A stretch of DNA of 64,000 nt from Prevotella sp. (lineage in GTDB: Bacteria > Bacteroidota > Bacteroidia > Bacteroidales > Bacteroidaceae): assembly GCA_017417465.1 (NCBI GenBank), contig JAFPZD010000095.1, forward strand, positions 30,032-94,031, read 5' to 3'. Below, piece after piece: positions 59,665 through 64,000 of this stretch. The notes under the pieces were generated by a model that ran no database searches, had not been told where the DNA came from, and worked only from the letters and a program-made list of their open reading frames with translations. The position numbers and the translations under genes are program-made. Every line of letters starts with the position of its first letter. The stretch's first letter is position 1.

Positions 59665-59815
59665 TTGTGCTACTTTAGAATTAGTTAGAGGTAGTTAGAA
59701 GTGTGAAGTCGATTTTGACTAATGACTAATGACTAAATGACTGCTTTACTCCTTCTAACTCCTTCTAACTCCTTCTAACTCCTTCCGTCGACTTCTTACT
59801 CCTTCTTACTACTTC
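59665..59815. repeat. ACTCCTTCTA tandem array and TAATGACTA units
   Basis: Four copies of CTCCTTCTAA run between 59748 and 59790, preceded by ACTAATGACTAATGACTA and GAAGTCGATTTTGAC. GAAGTCGA and TCGACTTC bracket the middle as an inverted pair. The array runs into the 3' end of the next gene (CTTCTTACTACTTCTTAACG), whose last codons RSSKKE are repeat-like. Confidence 0.7.
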
Positions 59816-61319
59816 TTAACGAGTTAACATACCTCACGGTGTTGCCATCGGTTTTGAGGACGTCGGCAAACTGCTGTGGCGTAATGGTGACAGGGCCTCG
59901 CATGAACTCCGGTATGTTGTAGCTCTTGAGGAACTGCCGGTGGTAGTCAGGGTCGGCACAAGGCAGCTCGAAAGGCTTGGCACCGCGACCGCTGGCATCG
60001 ATGTGTGCGATAAAGGGGCGTGTGTAGCCACCATCGTCGCGACGGCTGCTAAAGACGACCCATCGGCCGTTTGACGACCACGCGTGGTAGCTCTCGGTGT
60101 TTGGTGAGTTAATCTCGCTCATCTGCCGCGTGTCGCCCGTGGTGAGATCCATCAGCCAGAGGTCGGCATCGCGGTGCCAGATGTGGAAGCACCCCCATCC
60201 GCCAAGTGTGAACATCAGGTAGCGGCCGTCGGGCGAGATGCGTGGCAGTGTGGCGCTCATGTCCATTGCGGCGGCGTCGAACACCATCTCGCGTTGTCCG
60301 AAAGTGCGGCTGTCGGGGTCGAACGCCTTCTTGTAAATGCTGTATTTCACCTCCTTTGCGCGGTTGATGGTTTCCACTTCGTGGCTCACGGTGTCGCGGA
60401 ACTCGAAGTGTGCACTGCAGTAGTAGAGCGTGCGGCCGTCGGGTGCCCAGCAGGGGAACACCTCGAACTCGGTGGTGTCGTTTTCGATGTTTGTCACCTC
60501 GTTGCGCTCCACGTCGTAGGCGATGAGGTCGCTGGCGGCGTCGAACACCTCAATCTTGTTCAGGTCACGCGTGTGAAACGTTTGACTCGTCTTGTTCGTC
60601 GAGTAGACAATGAGCTTCAGCCGGGGGTGCCATGTAGGGTAGACGCCTGCCGAGAGGATGGAGTCGTTGCGCATGTTGATTTTCTGCACCTTGCCGTCGT
60701 AGGCGACGACGGTGCCGCCACGATACTGTCGGGCATGGAACTGCATGCGCTCAGGGTTGTACTGCTGGTAGTTGTGGCAGTTGATGCACTGGCCGTCCTT
60801 TTCGGTGCCGCAGAGCATGTTGTCGTAGACGACGCGCTCGTCGTAGTTCTCCAGGCAACGCTGGTTGATGGTCAGCTCCTCGTAGGTGACGTAGCTGGGC
60901 GAGATGAGGCGGTAGCTTATCCACGGGTCGATGCTGTCAGCCGACACGGTGATGCTGAAAGGCTTGTGGTGCACCCACTGCTTGCCCTGCTGGGTGTAGA
61001 CGTCGACCGTCAGCGACTTGCCGGCGGCTGCTTCCATGAGTTCGCGCCAGTCGTCGGCGTCAGGTTGAATCTTTATGCCTTCGCAGAGCAGTTCCTGGCC
61101 GTCGGTGGCGAAGCGTGCGACGATGTTGTCGGCCACTTCCTGGCTGTTCATTTCGAACGTCAGCGGTGCGATGTTCACGGGTACGGTCACGTCGCGATAG
61201 TCAGGGTAGATGTCCGGCTGGCTTGCGCTCTCGCTGAAAGCCGTTGGCAGCGTCACCTGATGGCAGGCGGTCAGCAACATGAGCAGTGCCGACAAGCCTA
61301 ACGCTTTAAGTCTTTTCAT
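59796..61319 (-). CDS. TolB-like beta-propeller lipoprotein with a CxxCH motif
   Basis: 507 residues, lipoprotein Cys19 (LLTACH). After a beta-rich N-terminal domain a CINCH motif (Cys178-Cys181-His182, in DGQCINCHNYQQYNP) could bind covalent heme c. The second half has WD40/TolB-like repeats (FPCWAPDGRTLYY, PRISPDGRYLMFTLGG, YHAWSSNGRWVVFSSR). In Bacteroidota this architecture is often annotated as cytochrome-c-biogenesis-like, without known function. Whether heme is attached depends on Ccm proteins that are not visible here. It lies upstream of rlmH on the same strand. Confidence 0.75.
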   Translation of the reverse strand: MKRLKALGLSALLMLLTACHQVTLPTAFSESASQPDIYPDYRDVTVPVNIAPLTFEMNSQEVADNIVARFATDGQELLCEGIKIQPDADDWRELMEAAAGKSLTVDVYTQQGKQWVHHKPFSITVSADSIDPWISYRLISPSYVTYEELTINQRCLENYDERVVYDNMLCGTEKDGQCINCHNYQQYNPERMQFHARQYRGGTVVAYDGKVQKINMRNDSILSAGVYPTWHPRLKLIVYSTNKTSQTFHTRDLNKIEVFDAASDLIAYDVERNEVTNIENDTTEFEVFPCWAPDGRTLYYCSAHFEFRDTVSHEVETINRAKEVKYSIYKKAFDPDSRTFGQREMVFDAAAMDMSATLPRISPDGRYLMFTLGGWGCFHIWHRDADLWLMDLTTGDTRQMSEINSPNTESYHAWSSNGRWVVFSSRRDDGGYTRPFIAHIDASGRGAKPFELPCADPDYHRQFLKSYNIPEFMRGPVTITPQQFADVLKTDGNTVRYVNSLRSSKKE

Positions 61320-61365
61320 AAGTAACGATTCAAATTTAGTTTATTCAAATAATCCCTTTTCCAGC

Positions 61366-61429
61366 AACGAATTAAACGAATCAAACGAATTGCTGCGCGT
61401 TGTAATTCGTTTAATTCATTAAATTCGTT
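61366..61429. repeat. Hairpin repeat built of ACGAATTAA units, copy 2 (inverted)
   Basis: 26-nt arms at 61366-61391 and 61404-61429 around loop GCTGCGCGTTGT. The loop's reverse complement matches the loop of copy 1 (11397-11408) at 10 of 12 bases, so this copy lies in the opposite orientation. Confidence 0.85.
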
Positions 61430-61459
61430 TTTTAGAATATAATGGTGTTCATCTACTTA

Positions 61460-63349
61460 TCAGTACAGTTTCTGGTTACGGATGAGGAAATACTCATAAT
61501 AGAAAGTATGGCCGAAGCGGGGGTAGAAGATGGGTCGCATCTGCTCCTCGGTCATGCCTTGGCAGCGCTGTGCGAGCGCCATGAAGGCGTCGTAGCTCTC
61601 GACGACATCCTTGTCGAAGGGCATGTGGCTGATGTCCACCTGATGCTCCAGGTGTCCGTAGAGACAGGCGGCCTCCTGGTAGTGCTTGGGCATGCGTGTC
61701 TGGGTGTGCAGCCGTGCGTAGTGGAAGAATCGTGGCCAGAAGGAGGCGATGTCCTTTTGCCATAGTGCCGCGAGCAGCGTCTGCTCCTGCAGCACGGGGT
61801 CGTCGCTTTCGATACCCATGTACTGGTTCATCAGGTAGTACTCCAGCATCGACTGGTCGCTCATCAGCTTGTTATCGTAGTTCATCAGATGGAAGATCTG
61901 GTTGTAGTCGGCATGTTCGCGCAGTGCCTTTTCGTTGCCGACGAATTGCTCCTGCTGCTGTGCCCACTGCCGGTGGTAGCGTGTGTGCTTCAGCAGGTTG
62001 ATGTATTTGCGAGCCACCTGCCACTCGCCGTTGAGCAGTGCACATCGCGTCAGGTACTTCAGATATTCGGCGCGCCATCCGTACTCCACGCCGTCCTCCA
62101 GGCACCAGCGGTAGCAGAAGTTCAGTTGGCCGTAGTTGTAGTAGATGCTTCGCCCGATGACCTGTATCATGTTGACGTGGATGGGCGTGCCGCATGCCTT
62201 TGCCCCCGTCAGGTAGTGGTACATCTCGTCGCCCTGCCGCCCTTGGCGAAACAATGCCAGGTTTTTCATCATGACGATGGCGCGTGTGGGTTCCTCCTGC
62301 TGGTTGGCGGCTTCTTGCAGCAGGGTGTCCCAGTCGCACCGCTCCATGCACTGCATCATGCGCAGCTCCTTGTGGAAGTTGTAGTCGCGATACCAGTAGT
62401 GGTTGACGCCCCACACCAGCGCTGCCACGAGCACCACGTGAGCCGTGAGCCAGAAGGCGGTGTGGCGTGCTGCTGGTGCAAGCTTCACGTTGTAGGTGGC
62501 GGCCATGATGGCGAAGCATGCTGCCAGGAGCCAGTATGGCCAATAGTAAGCTTTGTAGACATCGACAAGCTGGAAGAGGGGCAGTGCTACGCAGTAGATG
62601 TCGTCCACGTTCGTCTGGTAGTAGACGTAGCGGTAGTAGAGTAGGGGCACGATGAATATCGCTGCTACGGCGACGGCACTGACCACCAGCCGATGAGGCA
62701 CCGCCGACGGCTGCAGTCGCCACGTAACGATGGCCATCAGTGCGCTTGCGAGAAGCCCATAGCACCCCAACAGCGGATAGAGTAAAGCTGTAGCAACGAC
62801 GATGTAAGCCACTCGTAGCCAAAGCTTTGAAGGCAACGTGCGATAGAGCCACACAGCGGCCGTGGCAACGGTCAACCCGATGGTGGCCACGAAGAAGTAG
62901 CCGCGCAGCTTCAGGTAGTAGATCCAGTACCCCAGGTCGAAGTCGCTGATGAAGAGCAGCGCCACCGGCACCAGCAGCACCACCGCCCATCGCGCCGACA
63001 CATGGAAGGCGCGCGCGGCGACCCCCATGAGCAGCGCCCACCATCCGACGAGCATGGCCATGCCCAGCCAGGGGTGGTAGAAGAACTGTGTGAAGTAGGT
63101 ACCCACGTAGGTCAGCATGCCGCCTGCCACCACCATCTGCTGGCGGAAGTACAGCGGCGTGTCGAGGAATAGGTTCAGCTCCTGCACCTTCCAGAGGTAC
63201 TCGCTTTCGCGTTGTAGCACGGTCACGTAGAGTATCGCCAGTGCGACGGCTGCGACGGCTACCGACAGGGTGGCGGCGACCTTTGGCGGCAGCTGCGCGA
63301 CCTTGCGTTGCTTCTTAGGTTTTGTCGTCTTTTGTTTGTCTTGCTTCAT
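61460..63349 (-). CDS. DUF6057-like multi-pass membrane protein
   Basis: 629 residues from the ATG at 63349; the open frame goes on to 63430, but this Met starts a basic stretch (MKQDKQKTTKPKKQRK) that precedes the first membrane segment. About 9-10 hydrophobic segments lie in the first 330 residues (for example VAATLSVAVAAVALAILYV and LLYPLLGCYGLLASALMAIV). The C-terminal 280 residues are soluble and helical, possibly TPR-like (CALLNGEWQVARKYINLLK). It resembles the Bacteroidota DUF6057 family of unknown function. It probably forms a transcription unit with the TolB-like gene downstream. Confidence 0.72.
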   Translation of the reverse strand: MKQDKQKTTKPKKQRKVAQLPPKVAATLSVAVAAVALAILYVTVLQRESEYLWKVQELNLFLDTPLYFRQQMVVAGGMLTYVGTYFTQFFYHPWLGMAMLVGWWALLMGVAARAFHVSARWAVVLLVPVALLFISDFDLGYWIYYLKLRGYFFVATIGLTVATAAVWLYRTLPSKLWLRVAYIVVATALLYPLLGCYGLLASALMAIVTWRLQPSAVPHRLVVSAVAVAAIFIVPLLYYRYVYYQTNVDDIYCVALPLFQLVDVYKAYYWPYWLLAACFAIMAATYNVKLAPAARHTAFWLTAHVVLVAALVWGVNHYWYRDYNFHKELRMMQCMERCDWDTLLQEAANQQEEPTRAIVMMKNLALFRQGRQGDEMYHYLTGAKACGTPIHVNMIQVIGRSIYYNYGQLNFCYRWCLEDGVEYGWRAEYLKYLTRCALLNGEWQVARKYINLLKHTRYHRQWAQQQEQFVGNEKALREHADYNQIFHLMNYDNKLMSDQSMLEYYLMNQYMGIESDDPVLQEQTLLAALWQKDIASFWPRFFHYARLHTQTRMPKHYQEAACLYGHLEHQVDISHMPFDKDVVESYDAFMALAQRCQGMTEEQMRPIFYPRFGHTFYYEYFLIRNQKLY

Positions 63350-63493
63350 GTGTTGTGGTAAGGGCCCTCGGTGTGGCGCTTGTCTCAATGTGAAAAATGA
63401 AAAAGGTGGAGCCCTGTAAGCGAACTCCACCTTTCTTGTCTGTACGCATGCGAGAGGAGGTCTCGCGCTTGTGTGTGTGAGTGACTGTGAGGA

Positions 63494-64000
63494 TTAATCC
63501 TCGTCCTTCATCTCCTCCTCGTGCTGCTTGATGAGTGCCTGCTGGATGTCGTTCGGCACAAGCTCGTAGCTCGAGAACTTCGTCTGGAACGATGCGCGGC
63601 CGCCCGTCAGCGAGCTCAGTGCGATTGAGTAGCTGGCCAGCTCCTTCAGAGGAATCTTGGCGCTGAGCTTCTGGTAGCCGGCTTCGCTGTCCATACCCAT
63701 GATGATGGCGCGGCGGCCCTGCAGGTCGCTCATCACGTCGCCCATGTAGTCGGCGGGCACCAGTACCTCGAGGTCGTAGATGGGCTCGAGCACCTTCGGT
63801 CCTGCCTCACGGAAGGCAGCCGAGAAGGCGTTACGTGCGGCGAGCATGAACGACAACTCGTTGGAATCCACGGGGTGCATCTTACCGTCGTAGACGATGA
63901 CGCGCACGTCGCGGGCATACGAACCGGTGAGGGGTCCCTGCTCCATGCGCTGCATGATACCCTTGAGGATGGCGGGCATGAAGCGCAGGTCGATGGCACC
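63494..64000 (-). CDS. Elongation factor G type protein, C-terminal part (5' end outside window)
   Basis: 168 residues are visible, and the frame is open to the end of the window. They cover EF-G domain IV (GKMHPVDSNELSFMLAARNAF) and V (LEPIYDLEVLVPADYMGDVM, GRRAIIMGMDS, LSSLTGGRASFQTKF). Domain V ends with an extended acidic tail (HEEEMKDED). The GMDSEAGYQKLSAKIP segment differs from the classic fusA version, so it may be the second EF-G paralogue (EF-G2 type) of Bacteroidota. The G domain lies outside the window, so this cannot be settled. Confidence 0.85.
   Translation of the reverse strand, partial: GAIDLRFMPAILKGIMQRMEQGPLTGSYARDVRVIVYDGKMHPVDSNELSFMLAARNAFSAAFREAGPKVLEPIYDLEVLVPADYMGDVMSDLQGRRAIIMGMDSEAGYQKLSAKIPLKELASYSIALSSLTGGRASFQTKFSSYELVPNDIQQALIKQHEEEMKDED

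Noticed and set aside
1-64000. tRNA or rRNA genes
   Set aside because: No tRNA-like T-loop GGTTCRANNCC context or rRNA segment was recognised; a covariance search would be needed to exclude them fully.

Overview
The window looks like chromosomal DNA from a moderately high-GC member of the Bacteroidales, most probably a Prevotella/Segatella-type gut or rumen bacterium. The evidence is promoters of the Bacteroidota type (TTTG, about 19-20 bp, then TAnnTTTG), SusC/SusD pairs, many Bacteroidota lipoproteins, a trpBEGDCFA operon order, DUF4954 and DUF6057-type proteins and a myo-inositol-phosphate synthase. Species cannot be fixed from sequence alone.

Layout: 1-3785 holds three secreted carbohydrate-active or esterase-type genes (SGNH hydrolase tail, CE1-like esterase, DUF5005-like lipoprotein). 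3885-11175 is hflX, a four-helix-bundle (S23-like) gene, a DUF4954 protein, a second S23-like gene and an M16 peptidase. 11506-15944 holds a GH31 enzyme and inositol-phosphate synthase. 16.0-24.8 kb is an accessory island: an HU-like protein, a RHH/YafQ toxin-antitoxin pair, a DUF3791-like cassette, a candidate origin, three unknown genes, a VirE_N/primase-like and a DUF3987 helicase-like gene, a 27-bp inverted repeat shared with the candidate origin, and HicAB. 24.8-28 kb holds a GH92 enzyme and rplU-rpmA. 28.2-46.7 kb is a polysaccharide-utilisation locus: fasciclin lipoprotein, SusC, SusD, two more fasciclin-type lipoproteins, SusC, SusD and a double alpha/beta-hydrolase. 46.9-54.3 kb is the complete tryptophan operon on the minus strand, with a leader peptide carrying three Trp codons and an attenuator-like hairpin. 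54.4-59 kb holds a DUF4957/5123-like beta-helix protein and a PL1-like pectate lyase. 59.2-64 kb holds rlmH, a TolB-like lipoprotein with a CxxCH motif, a DUF6057-like membrane protein and the 3' end of an EF-G-type gene.

The most unusual property is heavy colonisation by short repeats of at least eight kinds, both between and inside genes. Both S23/four-helix-bundle ORFs sit inside long inverted repeats built of tandem arrays. That is the architecture of 23S rRNA intervening sequences, but here it lies between protein genes. Repeats have entered coding sequence in frame in hflX, trpA, trpE, trpF and the DUF5005 gene. They also encode the hydrophobic part of the signal peptides of five lipoproteins. 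The second candidate for a new system is the primase-helicase island: a perfect 27-bp palindromic repeat occurs at both ends, and an AT-rich stretch lies between two such sites.

All family names come from recognising motifs by eye; no database search was run.
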